Source: Tetraselmis striata (Eukaryota; Chlorophyta; Chlorodendrophyceae; Chlorodendrales; Chlorodendraceae). From it: a stretch of DNA of 64,000 bases. The position numbers and the translations under genes are program-made. A model generated the notes under the pieces. That model had not been told where the DNA came from, did no database searches, and saw only the letters and a list, made by a program, of their open reading frames with translations. How positions within the stretch are numbered: position 1 is the stretch's first letter; each line of letters begins with the position of its first letter. Positions 1 to 10,137 of the stretch are shown piece after piece. The stretch covers positions 1 to 64,000 of the forward strand of contig VCJN01002570.1 in NCBI GenBank assembly GCA_006384855.1, read 5' to 3'.

Positions 1-964
1 ATCAGTGTCGGCCACGCTTAGCAACACCCCCTTGGCTTTAAAACGCTATAACTTCTCAGGGTTTGCTGACAATTGTTTTTTTTTAAATACCACGCAATCG
101 CTCGTTCAAATTTGCGTCGAAACCAGTCTTCCAAAATAAAAAAATCGATTTTTTGGGGACCCCGGAAAAATCCCCAAAGATGATCATCCAAGTTGCCCCT
201 CACTGCCTCATGTGCCCACCCATGTCGGGCGCGTGGCTTTGCGCCAAGTACGTGTCTAAGCCCCATACTCGGCTGTGCGAGAGCGTTATGTGTGGGATGA
301 CCACGGACCACCAACACTTGGCATGTCCCGCCTCCTAGCGATACACACATCTACCAGCCAAAATGCCATTTTCCACAGCATTTTCAAGGAATTTCATATT
401 AATTAAAGTCCACGCCCCTACCGCGCCACCCCGCCCACGAAACGGTGCAACTGGCATTCCACCACGCGCCCCCATAGTAGAGCATCGCCCTACACCAAGG
501 GGCCATCGAGCGCCTCTCCTACGTGCATTCGCCACAGAAACAGCAGCATTTTCACCCCAAAACTGCTCCCCACAATGGCCAACTTGTCGTTGGGGTGTCA
601 CGTCGTGCCTATAGCGACATGCTTTCAGTGGCCTACACGCACGGTGTGTGCAACTTATGCCAAGGGCCGTATTCACCGAGTTTGGTGCGACGAGTTCCGC
701 TATTTCCATACGCTTGGACGGTTGGCGCAACCCACAATTTTCTAGCGCCAACGCATCATGCACTGATTTCGCGTGTTTTAAAGGGCGCCCGCAAATGATC
801 GTGTTGTCGCGCGGGTGGGTATATTAAAGCGCACAATAGGCGTTTGCCCGAACTATTCCCGCTGTAGTTAGCATGTATGCACATGCAGCCGGCGTTATCC
901 TCGCCCATGCATGCGCTTTGCGATCGAAAATACAAAACCCGGACTTATGAGGAGGGTGTATTAT
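1..964. repeat. Dispersed repeat family A, copy 1 (cut by window edge)
   Basis: This stretch is closely similar to 36479-37438, with scattered substitutions and small indels. The first copy starts at or before the window edge, so its left boundary is unseen. Similarity ends near 964, just after the shared segment 'aaacccggacttatg'. Short open frames exist on both strands, but none stays open in both copies over a recognisable domain. I see no terminal repeats and no RT or transposase motif. It is probably a non-autonomous or decayed element. Confidence 0.8.
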
Positions 965-1082
965 GTGCGTCAGCGCTGGTCGCCAGACCGTGCCGACATA
1001 TAGCAGCACGCTCACTGGAAAGAGCGTCACCGTGGAGAGTCGGGCAGAAGGCTTAAACGTCAGCCTTGTCATCGTATGGCAT

Positions 1083-1136
1083 TATCTGATTTATATCGCC
1101 TCCTGCATTATCTGATATATATCGCCACCTAGCTCA

Positions 1137-1170
<34 letters not shown>
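1083..1170. repeat. Short tandem repeat followed by (AT)n microsatellite
   Basis: Two near-identical units of about 29 bp ('gcattatctgat.tatatcgcc') at 1083-1131 are followed by an AT dinucleotide run from about 1138 to 1170. The preceding 120 bases (965-1082) show nothing recognisable. Confidence 0.85.
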
Positions 1171-1177
<7 letters not shown>

Positions 1178-1850
1178 TATACATCTGGGGCTGGAAAGTA
1201 CCGAGCACACATATATATCATAGTTACATTAGCTAGCTGCAAAAGGCGATCAGGAAATCACCCGAAAAGGCAATATAGAAAACGTCCTACATCAATTGCG
1301 AGGTGGAAACAACACCGCAAGAGGGTGCGGAATGACCACGAGCAGACGCACCATACTTGGTCGTCTGCACTCCGGCAGAGAGAATGCCGCCCAAGGTACC
1401 ATGCACGCAAGCAAAGACTCGCTGCAACAACTTTCGCCGCGTGCGCGACAGATGATGGCGGAACTCAGCGGGTTGGCTGGCGACAAAGTTCCGAAGAGCT
1501 TGTACGGACTGACCACGCAGAAAGCATGAAGTCGGGGCGGAAGGACCGCTAAGGAAGTTGCGCACAACAAGCAACACCGTGAAGATGTAGACCACCGTCA
1601 AAACGGATTTTCCGAGGCGACCGCGGTCCTCAACCACAAAAGGGTAGTACCGGTGCACACCCTGAACCGGGGCGGAAGAAGCCCGGTCCGCCGCCAGCTT
1701 GTTGTGCTCCGCCTCTGTCGCTGCGATCCCGGGGTGCACCAGCGGGGGTCGTTGCCCCAAGCAGGGGTCGTGGAGGACACGCACGCGAAATCGATCATGT
1801 AATCACACGCCCCCCCCCCGCCCCCCAACCCCACCCCGCCAGCGTCAAGT

Positions 1851-1871
1851 CTAAAACCCTAAAACCCTAAA
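1851..1871. repeat. Interstitial telomere-like repeat
   Basis: Two and a half CCCTAAAA units sit inside LINE copy 1. At the matching site in copy 2 (about 26895) they are absent: the flanks 'gtcaagtct' and 'cggccgcgag' are nearly continuous there. CCCTAAAA is the complement of the TTTTAGGG telomere repeat known from Chlamydomonas. Confidence 0.75.
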
Positions 1872-1989
1872 CGGCCGCGAGCGGTCCCCTGGGCGCAGTC
1901 CACTTGTCTCAAGGGTCAAGTCGCCGACTCCCGAGCGGTCCCAGTCGAGCACCGCCCCCGCTTCAATCGCCACAGAAGCCCACCGATTT

Positions 1990-4900
1990 TTCAAAGCGGT
2001 ATGCATGCGGTGCTTGTAGTTCGCGACGGGGCAGCTGGGCAATTGATCCACGACAAAATCCGCAGCGTTCCGGTTCGAGCCATCCGTAGACCGAAGCCAT
2101 AAGGGGTCAATACCACACGTGCGGCCATGGCATGTGACAAGCGCGGAACCCCCGCGCGGGCGAAGGTCCTGCACCCGCGCAACGGCGGCCGAATAGGCAG
2201 CATGGGGAATCTTGCGGGCGGCTGACTCGTGATCCGACTGGAAAAGCGATAGGGAGCCCAGTCCGCGCGCGATGTACAAGCGCAAGGTATCAAGTCGCGA
2301 GGCGCCGCGGCACACGTACGTTGGAAGCCAAAAGCGAGGGCCACGAAGTCACGCAAGCGAATCGCACAGCTGAGTTGGCGTTGGGCAACCATGGTCGAAG
2401 ATTGATCATCGGAGGCAGCACCCGTACCCGCACCCGAGGGCGGAGATGTAGTACCGCGTGGCTGCGGTTCTAGTAGGGAAGAAGTTGCCACTGACGGAGG
2501 GGGGGCCACTAGCTCGCGGGGCGACGGAATCTTGAGAGCTACATAAACGCATGTAGTAACAATATTGGCAGTACTCGTACCACCGATAGGAAGCGATTGC
2601 TAGGCAGCAGAGGCGGCCTCAATATTATCAACTCCAGAGGGAGTGGCCGTAAGAGGAGATGTGGTGATGCGCAATTCTCCGCCAGTACCCGTACCCGTAC
2701 GGGCCGTAGTAGTACCAGCTGATGGATCCGGTGCAACGGTGGTCGTAGCATTACCGACCTTAAGTAACTCGAAGATCTCGTGGGCGTGCCCGCACACGGC
2801 ACGCGCGCGCCGCAAATCTTCTTGCGGTAACGTGGTGAGGGCCCGTACGTTCTTGTAAACGCGGCGCGTCTCACGCGCCCATGGCATAGCACTCGTAGCC
2901 ATGGACGACACTTCGGCGCAAACCGCCTCGTACAAGGGGCCGAGGGCGGGCCCGTACTCCCGTATAAGGTTTGGCAAGGCAACCGATTACGCTCAATACA
3001 CGCCGCAGGGGCCTCATACTGCAGCAAGGCCATATTCAAACCGCCAAAATCCGCGGGCATACTCAAATGGACAATCGCAGCCTCCATGCGCCGTGTAGAC
3101 TGGTCGCAAGCGTCCATACCGAGCAAAGAAAATGCAGCCGAAATGTTGGCGGCGTCTACGGCCGCCAAGAACGGGTCCAGTTCGGACGGCGGCATCATGC
3201 GGCTGAGGAAGCCGGTCTGCCGCACGGCGCATACAACCAGCAGCGGCATGGCCTCATGGTCACAGCCGTATCCCAACGTGCCAAAGGAGGCGATGCGCTC
3301 CAACTGTGCGGGGTGGGCCTCCCGGCGCCGCCCCAACGCACCGGTCATCCACGCGGGGTAATGGCTAATAGGAGCATCAAGGTACATGGCACCATCATGG
3401 ACAGGGTCGTCGGCCGGAGTACGAAACCCCCCCGGGGCCAACTTCGCCCGCACTGCCCGCAACTCGGCCGCGCTGTCACCGGAGTGACGAACGTACCGCG
3501 TCTTACTGTCATGTACCACCAGTCCGACTTTGAAAAACTCTGTACAATACTCGTAATAAACACGCGGAACGTGAGCCGCGGCAGTAGCCGCGCCGCAATC
3601 ATCGGCGGAACTCTGGCAGAAAGTATCAACGGCGGTACGAGCAACAACCGCTTGCACCGGGCCCGCGATAGCGACGCAGAATTATAGCGGTGCCAACACA
3701 TCACCATGGCGCACACCCGTAAGAGACTGTAGAGTGGCGCGCAAAGTACCGGGATCATCCGGCGCGTAGTAGTACATGTCGCTCGGACGTCGTACAACAT
3801 CCGGAAAAAAGGGATCTAGCCATGTAGACACGGGTGCTGAAGCAAGCCGTTAAGTATCGCATCCCGGGATACCTCGTTGAAGGCATTCCGAATATCCAGC
3901 GGTAGTAGCCCTTTCCCACCAGTACCACGTCCGCCGAAAAGCTGCAGCGCCACCCGCATGCTCATATACGCCGTCTCCCAGCCAGCTCCCGACTGAAAGC
4001 TGAGTTGCACCGGGTCCATGGCCTCCCGCGCATCCGCACCCACATGCACCAGAGCGTGCGCGGAGGCCAGGCGCACCAGCACGGAGCCGACGCCAAGCGG
4101 GCGTACTCGCAGCAGCTCGCCGGTCTTCGCCCGCTCCTCGCGCGCGGCGGGGTCGTCCTTGTGGAGCGCGAAGACGGTGCCACTTGCCAAGAAAGCCGCA
4201 GTGCGCGAGTGGCACCGCCCCGCTAGGAAGCGGTTCACCCACAGGCGCCACGAAGGTGCGTCTAGGTCCCTGATGTGCTCCCATTGCCACCAGTCCACAT
4301 GCCAGTGGAAAGGCGGCGCATGACCCGCCTATGGTCCTCCCCCCGCCGCCGAACCTCATCCGCATTGCCACCCCACGACGGCGGCGCCCGCCGCAGATCT
4401 GGCGGTTCCTCGGGGGGGGACGGAGTACTCCGGGTCGGTGGGGGCAGGAGGCGGATGGAGGCCTTCCAGGACAGGGAGCGCCGCAGCGGCGTCGGATACC
4501 ATACCGAGGTCGGCGGTATCCAGCGCCTGGCGAGCGCGGCGCAACTCCTGCATAGCGGTGAGTTTCGCCGCCCGGCGGTGAGCATCTACCACCGCCGGCG
4601 GCACCCCATCCGCCGCAGCATCGGCGCCCGCCCCCTCCGCAGCCTCCGCAGAGGCCGCCCGCGACCTTGCAGACCGCCGGCGCTTCCGCCGGCGGGCACT
4701 CCGAGACGTGCCCGCCGGCAGCTCCCCCGCCTCCATCTAGTAAATGTGTAACTCGCTGCCATCCCGCGCCACAATTGCTGCATCCCGCACACCGAGAAGC
4801 CGGCGCGCACAGCATCCCCCGCCTCCCACAGCCGCACTCGCCGCACTCGCTGCTCCGCCATTTTCCGCACAGATGCGATGCTGCTGGATGAGCAGGGTCG

Positions 4901-5644
4901 CAATAGTAGCCCGGCCCGCAAATACGCAGACAGCGCCTTCGGCCCCGTACGACCGGTCGTTGGTAGGAGGGAAGCGGTCAGCATTGGCCAACGTACGGTA
5001 TAGCAGGGGGAAGAGGACATGCCAAGCCGCGGGACAGACGCCGACACCCGTATCCCTGAGCGGCGTACGGAGTATCATGCGGTAGACGTCGCGGGTAGAG
5101 CACCACCGAGCGGTGGCCGCGAGGGCGGCATCATGGGCGGCTGAGGCAGCAGCCGGCGCGTGCTGGCGCTGCAGCGCCCGCACGCCAACTGCCGACGCGA
5201 GGAGAGCCACACCGGGGGGCATAGCCATGGGAAGGGGGGGGGGGAGGGGCTGCAGAACTCGCAAGTGGCGGCACGGGCCGCCGCTCGCGCGCCATGGAAC
5301 ACGTGCGTGGTGGCCGAGTGCGGGCAGCCGGCTCGTGGGGCGCACCGCACATACACAGAGGGGGCGAAAGTCGCAGCATAGGCGAGGTGCATGGCAGCTA
5401 CCGCCGGGTCGTCGGACTCCATCCCATGGTTCACATGCGTGCACAAGGGGGCGGGCCGCTGGTAGGTGCGTCCGCAGCCGCCATCGCAACACCGGAACTC
5501 CCAATCAAGGCTCCGCCGGGCGTCGACGACTGCACCCGCGCCATCACAGCGCCGCGCGCCCACCACCACCGCCCCCGCCGGAACCGCGACCCCCACGGCA
5601 GACGCCCTAGCAGAGGGGCTTGGAGGGGCCGGAGGATGCCCCAC
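1990..5644 (-). pseudogene. LINE-type zinc finger + reverse transcriptase ORF, broken
   Basis: The frame opens with ATG at 5644. Residues 52-73 form a C2H2-like finger (C52/C53, C57, H70, H73). A later segment (3816-4298) has the RT block LDIRNAFNEVSR, equivalent to motif A. It is followed, after an in-frame TAG near 3815, by VRHGDVLAPL (motif B region) and, after a TAA near 3686, by SADD at about 3598-3609 (motif C, normally Y/F-A-D-D). The typical post-RT segment (2.6-3.5 kb) and a variable C-terminus follow in shifted frames. At least two stops and several frameshifts make it non-functional. The N-terminal finger plus RT resembles R2/NeSL-like LINEs, but no endonuclease could be identified. 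Copy 2 keeps FADD, which supports S as a mutation here. Confidence 0.75.
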
Positions 5645-5719
5645 GGTGCTGCACCCCCACCGGCCACGCCACAGCCAGAAGGCAGGGGTCAGGGGGAAAG
5701 AAGGGTTGCGGACCGTATA

Positions 5720-5744
5720 CCTAAACCCTAAACCTAAAACCCTA
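5720..5744. repeat. Telomere-like repeat at LINE 5' edge
   Basis: Three to four degenerate CCTAAA/CCCTAAA/CCTAAAA units lie immediately upstream of the LINE copy 1 coding region. To the right the base composition changes to AT-rich. The repeat may mark the insertion boundary. Confidence 0.65.
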
Positions 5745-6950
5745 TGTATGTATCATGTACTAGTTATATGCTATTTACATGCTACGAGAAATTCACTATT
5801 TACATCAATTGCGACAATAAGTTATTTTTTATCAAATCGCGACAATATCTTTTTCCAGAAATCGCGACAATTTCTTTTTTAGAAATCGCACGACGATTTG
5901 TTGTATAATAGCAGCTTGTGAAATAGTATTGCAGCTTGGGAAATATTATTGCAGGTCGTCACGGTCACACCTACCGGCGTGTCAACGATTACATCAGTTT
6001 CACAACTACTACTGCCCGCGCATGCGCTTAGTGCCCACTATATATGTCTTCGTCGATGTTCACCGTCATAACGTTGACCGTCCTATTCACCACGCATTGA
6101 TCAAAATCAAAAATGAGCAATTCATCAAGGATCCAACGAGTTGGGTGCGCCATGGACAACAACACGCTATTGTCTTCGATGAAATCAATTGTGCTCTCGA
6201 TCATGTACTCTTTCACTATATATCTTGTCAAGGCGATTGATTGTGTTACACAACTCTTCCATTCGTTTTACCGCTCCGCATACTGTGCAAGTTCGCGTTT
6301 CATTTTGTCGGGAAGTTCATTGGCCTTCATGCATGCCATTGTGGTGACATGTCGGGTTGGTCGGATAGTGGGCGAGTACTTTGGTGCGGGCGTGGTGGAA
6401 ATGACTCTGCGCCGATTGCCGCGCGGCTTTTATGGAATTGCGCGCGCTCCGCACGGGGCCACCGGATGGCGCCGTGGGTAGAAGTCCGGGCGTTCCACTG
6501 TTTCCATTTTCAAAGCCCCTGGAAAATAGGTCTTCTATGATATTCGTGTTCTTGTCCCGAACAGGCACAAAAATTCTCGTTTCGTAGATCAAACTTTGAG
6601 GGCTAAAATTGGAACAATTGAACAACAAGTGGCTTTCTTACACTTTTCGGACATGCTGAGGCGGTTCCTACGTGAATCCATGATCCAAATCGAGATCTGA
6701 TTTTGGAACACGTTTGAAACGTTACAGTGGAACAGCCCCCTGCAACGCTTTGCCCACGAGACCCGCCCGCTCTTAGTACTTTAGCATAACACACCGTGAC
6801 TCCGTGCAGTACTTAGGCATAACACACCGTGACTCTCAAACGCACACCGCGCGGCTCTCAAACGCACCGCGACTAAGTGAGCATCACGATCTCGTCTACG
6901 GCCGGCCTATTTCCGGCATGAGCAATCACGTACATTCGATAGTGTGTGTA
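5745..6950. other. AT-rich spacer with short direct repeats
   Basis: No gene is recognised here. At 5797-5900 a 24-30 bp unit ending in (A)AATCGCGACAAT recurs three to four times, separated by T-rich spacers. At 5920-5955 a 20-bp unit (CAGCTTG.GAAATA.TATTG) is repeated twice in tandem. The remainder has short open frames without domain signal. Confidence 0.6.
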
Positions 6951-6951
6951 A

Positions 6952-7661
6952 TCATATGGGCTCGTTACTATACCTTGAAATACACATGCATTCTTTGAAG
7001 TCGTGTTTGTTCTTTGAATCGAAATCAGCTTGGAAGAAGGGATTTGTTGCTTTCTCTGTGAAGGTTATAGTTGAGTATGATATGTTGAACGTGGCGAACA
7101 CGGTCCAACTCGTGTTGTCGTAACTACCCTCGAGTTGGAACGAAGTGACACTGAGACCATACCATGTTTCCGTAGTCCAGGTAAGTCTCATAGAGCGCAC
7201 CGTGACCGCCACGACGGGCAATTAAATAGTTCAAAAGTGAGGGGGCGAAGCTGACGCGCCGGCCGACCACCCCCTTGGTACCACCCGTGTACACATGCGG
7301 TAAAGGCATAATATCTCCAATAGTTAGCGGACGCCACGCTTGATTCGCTGACGGCGTAGCCTTGGTCAACCGTGAGGGCAGGAATCGAAGTGGGAGTGAC
7401 GCCCGCCGTTATTATGTTCATGTGCGGCATGATGGCGGATTCGTTACCCGCGACATGGATCACTCTCACCCAGAACCAATACTGCCTTCCGGGGCTGAGG
7501 CCGGCCTTCACGAGGTTGCCGGTGTCGCTCGTCGACCCGATGGTGATTTGCGAGGTGACATCGTGAAAGACTCCCACGGGGATGGAGTTGGCCGTGTTGT
7601 GGTAGAGCCGCACTTCACCGATCCCGGACGCCATTTTATGTTTCGTGAGATCAAATATCAC
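6952..7661 (-). pseudogene. Fibronectin III / discoidin-like surface protein, virus-like, frameshifted
   Basis: Read from 7661 downward, the first about 100 residues have a beta-sandwich, fibronectin III-like pattern (GLSPGRQYWFWVRVIHVAG is the typical 'L.PG..Y.F.V.....G' stretch). A second part in another frame (6952-7221) contains SFQLEGSYDNTSWT, which resembles the core of F5/8C (discoidin) carbohydrate-binding domains. The frames change around 7200-7370, so the copy is broken or sequenced with errors. Such domains are common in tail-fibre and capsid-attachment proteins of large DNA viruses and Polinton-like viruses. The packaging ATPase lies 0.5 kb away on the other strand. A host adhesion-protein fragment remains possible. 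Confidence 0.5.
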
Positions 7662-7677
7662 TGCAATATGATGAGAG

Positions 7678-8005
7678 TTGGCTTGTCAAAACCCTCCAAT
7701 AAGCGATCGGGATAGCGAGTTATCTGACGACGGCCTGGAAATACCGCAAAAGCCTGTTGCCGCAAAGCGCATAGCACCGAGAAAGAGAGGCGGAGCTCCA
7801 GGAAGCAAAGGCGGAGCTCCAAGAGTTGAGGGAGACGACCACAAGGTGGCAAATGGGGCTTCTACCCGCTGGAACGCCGCAGGTTGGCCGAAGCGTGATA
7901 GACGAGTTTCTCGAGTCCGAGATTTTTAAGCGCGGGGTGTGGAAGATAGCCGAGGAGCCCTCTCCCGATCCCCTTCCGCAAGCGGAAGCCGCGGGCGCCG
8001 CCTAG
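7678..8005 (+). pseudogene. Coiled-coil ORF fragment upstream of the viral ATPase
   Basis: A short frame from 7678 (with SDRDSELSDDGLEIPQK) appears to continue in another frame at 7775-8005. That frame encodes a charged heptad-like stretch (EAELQEAKAELQELRE) followed by a compact segment with VIDEFLESEIFKRGVW and ends at a TAG. The two parts lie in different frames, so at least one indel separates them. The family is unknown. Its position 140 bp before the packaging ATPase suggests a gene of the same virus island. Confidence 0.4.
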
Positions 8006-8144
8006 TAGGGCTACAAAGCATCCGAAGCAAGTGGACGAGCCGGCGCCGCGGTATGAGTAGCGAGCTGGCTTTTACGACTCGGTGATAATCGTTTGATTAA
8101 ACAATAATCTGGCATGCATATCGAAATACGATCAAAGATTTAAA

Positions 8145-8799
8145 ATGAAGCCCCCAAAGTGCGACGTTAGGATCCACCCTCAAATCCAGAGCCCCTTGCC
8201 CGACAAGTCGTTCTTCATGACGCTCATCGGGAGCGCGGGGAGCGGGAAGACGTCGTTAATGGTCAACATGTTGCGGAGCCCGCAGATGTACTACAATGCG
8301 TTCAAGCACGTGCACCTTGATGGTCATGCCGCCCCACTCGCTCGCCTCGCTCGATGTCAAAATGTTCAAAAAGCATGACAAAAAGTACCCGGATTGGGAT
8401 TGGGCGACGCTTGATAAGATTTACGAAAAAACACGAGAGGCGGCCGACGAGGAGGAGTTTTCGCTCCTTGTGATAGACGACATGGCCGCGGCTCTCAAAG
8501 ACAGCGAAATCCATCACATCATGAAGCTGCTTATCTAACAACCGGCGGCATCTGCGTCTTAGCATCATCTTGCTCGTTCATTCATTCAATACCATACCGT
8601 TGCCCGCCACGCGAAAAACAATATCGCACTTTGCCATGCTGAAGTTAAAAACAAGCGCGAGTACGAGGCCATAATCAAGGAGCTGATATTCCTCGACCCT
8701 CACACCGCGGACAACCTCATGCGCTTCGTGTTAAGTGAAATGTACGACTTCATGTTCGGCGACGTCGAGAAAGTAAAGCTTAAATCTACAAGAATTTGA
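8145..8799 (+). pseudogene. A32/FtsK-HerA-type DNA packaging ATPase (Polinton-like virus), frameshifted
   Basis: The protein begins MKPPKCDVRIHPQIQSPLPD and has a clear Walker A at residues 28-36 (GSAGSGKTS). After a frameshift near 8317 the second frame gives a helical charged segment and a Walker B-like LLVIDDM at about 8466-8486. Further shifts near 8537 and 8652 are needed to continue through LIFLDPHTADNLMRFVLSEM to the stop at 8797-8799. Reading across three breaks, the size (about 215 residues) and the order of motifs fit the small packaging ATPases of virophages, Polintons and Polinton-like viruses. Those enzymes pump viral DNA into capsids. The breaks indicate an old, inactive endogenous copy. 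The family assignment rests on motif layout and overall resemblance. Confidence 0.7.
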
Positions 8800-8813
8800 T
8801 CGTATTAACTCAA

Positions 8814-9413
8814 ATGCCGAGGAGTACAACGAATAAGCCTAGCGCGCGCACAACCACGAAAGCGGCCCCAAAGAAGAAGGCCGCAGCGAATACACGCCCA
8901 AGCGGTCCTTCGTCGGCTCGGAGGGGGCGGAAACCCTCAGCAACAGGCAAGGGCTCCAAGGCCGGCGGCAGGAAGAACCAGAACGCGACTCGGAATATCA
9001 CCGTGCGTATGTCGGCGGCCGAGGCAGACCCGGAGGAGGCGGCGATGCGGGGGGCGGCGGCGGATCGGGCGGGGGGCGGGGCATATTCTATCACGTGCAC
9101 AGCCTCGCAACCTACTCTATACTATGGGCACCCCGTGCGAAGAACGAAGCTGCCGCATGGCTCTTATCAACCAAGCGACTATGGCGGAGGGGGCATCCCC
9201 CCACCCCCGGGGCCGCCTAGATTATCGCCTCCGCCTTCTTATTACGGCTCGTTCTCAGACGTGAAGCCGAAGTCCGAGCAAGAATACCTCGCTTCCGGAC
9301 CGGACGACGGTATGTCAACCATCTCCATGCACAGTGTCCTTCCGTCCTTGGCAATCACATTGGAGGATAGCGCTTTATCAATGAGAAGCGTTAGTGCACT
9401 TGTTATTCTTTGA
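8814..9413 (+). CDS. Basic Lys/Ala/Pro-rich protein of the virus island
   Basis: ATG at 8814 gives about 199 residues. The first 70 residues are very rich in K, R, A, S and T (for example KKKAAANTRPSGPSSARRGR), then comes a Gly/Pro/Tyr-rich linker and a less biased tail. The basic head suggests DNA binding or a virion core protein, but no family is recognised. It starts 15 bases after the ATPase stop and runs in the same direction, as in compact viral gene clusters. It is the only intact-looking frame of the island. Confidence 0.5.
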   Translation: MPRSTTNKPSARTTTKAAPKKKAAANTRPSGPSSARRGRKPSATGKGSKAGGRKNQNATRNITVRMSAAEADPEEAAMRGAAADRAGGGAYSITCTASQPTLYYGHPVRRTKLPHGSYQPSDYGGGGIPPPPGPPRLSPPPSYYGSFSDVKPKSEQEYLASGPDDGMSTISMHSVLPSLAITLEDSALSMRSVSALVIL

Positions 9414-9638
9414 GTTGTGTTCGAGCGGGGTGAGCAGTTGCACTTTCCCCCCTTCAATTTGCGTACATGGCCTTGTAAAATGGGGCGCAAAGATCTCCCA
9501 CTTTCTAAACGCGGCGTATTGGACAATATGATCAATCTCGTGGTCTTCGAGCTTCTTCCCGTCTCGCTCGAGGTGCGCTTGAAGCTCATCGGCATTCTTA
9601 CCGGTGATACGTTGGAGACATTCTCCTTGCTTTTTTCG
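9378..9638 (-). pseudogene. HNH-endonuclease-like fragment
   Basis: The minus-strand frame is open between a TAG at 9639-9641 and a TGA at 9378-9380 and has no ATG of its own. It contains EDHEIDHIVQYAAF followed about 25 residues later by VQLLTPLEHNSKNNK. This matches the usual HNH layout (an H-x-x-D-H-I block, then an 'LQ.LT..EN..K' block). The third metal-site residues cannot be confirmed. It probably belongs to the same decayed virus island and overlaps the end of the basic-protein frame on the other strand. Confidence 0.45.
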
Positions 9639-9699
9639 CTACCGCATGTAGCATGTAAGTGGAGCTCCAATATATGCATATACCGTACTTGAAGTTGTA

Positions 9700-10130
9700 T
9701 TCATCTTGGGAGCGATATGCATGTACCGTTGCCTTGCTTTATCATCGGTGCGCCGATACTTCAATTTCGCGGCTTGATTTAAAACCTTATATCGTTGTGT
9801 GCCCATGTATCCCCCCCCCCCGCACGTGTTAACAACAGTAAGCTAGTTTTCTTTATGGGTCGGTCCAAGCTGCGATGTGGAAATTGCGGAACGGGGGTGG
9901 CGGGTGGTTGTCGACACCCTCGCTGAGTTGCAAAAGACACGCATATGCGTGTGTTGGATTGCACCCGGGCATGCAACACATTGTGATGCACCGAAACCAT
10001 ATGTTGCGGGCCATAGGCATTCTGTCGGCAACAAAAGTTAGCGCAAAAAGCGTCCGCTGGTGTTATTCGAAAATGTGTCATTTAAAGGGGGCTATGAGGG
10101 GGGGTAGTAGCTGCGAGCTACAATACCTAG
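9700..10130. other. Spacer between virus island and transposase
   Basis: About 430 bases with a C10 run near 9810 and no convincing coding potential on either strand. Confidence 0.5.
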
Positions 10131-10137
10131 ATGCTAT

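Larger units (their letters stand above)
1221..5735 (-). mobile_element. LINE-like retrotransposon (family B), copy 1
   Basis: The minus-strand unit is defined by similarity to 26277-28917 and by the conserved 3' tail at 1221-1275 (reads TAGCTGCAAAAGGCGATCAG on the plus strand). Reading along the element (descending coordinates) there is a zinc-finger region (about 5.5 kb), a reverse transcriptase (about 4.3-3.5 kb), a C-terminal extension and a 3' tail. There are no LTRs. Copy 1 reaches about 1.9 kb further 5' than copy 2, as expected when target-primed insertion leaves 5'-truncated copies. Telomere-like repeats border the 5' edge (5720-5744) and interrupt the 3' part (1851-1871). The outer boundaries are approximate. 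Confidence 0.7.

Noticed and set aside
5797..5900. CRISPR-like array
   Set aside because: Only three to four imperfect repeats with variable T-rich spacers in a eukaryotic, transposon-rich region; no cas genes.
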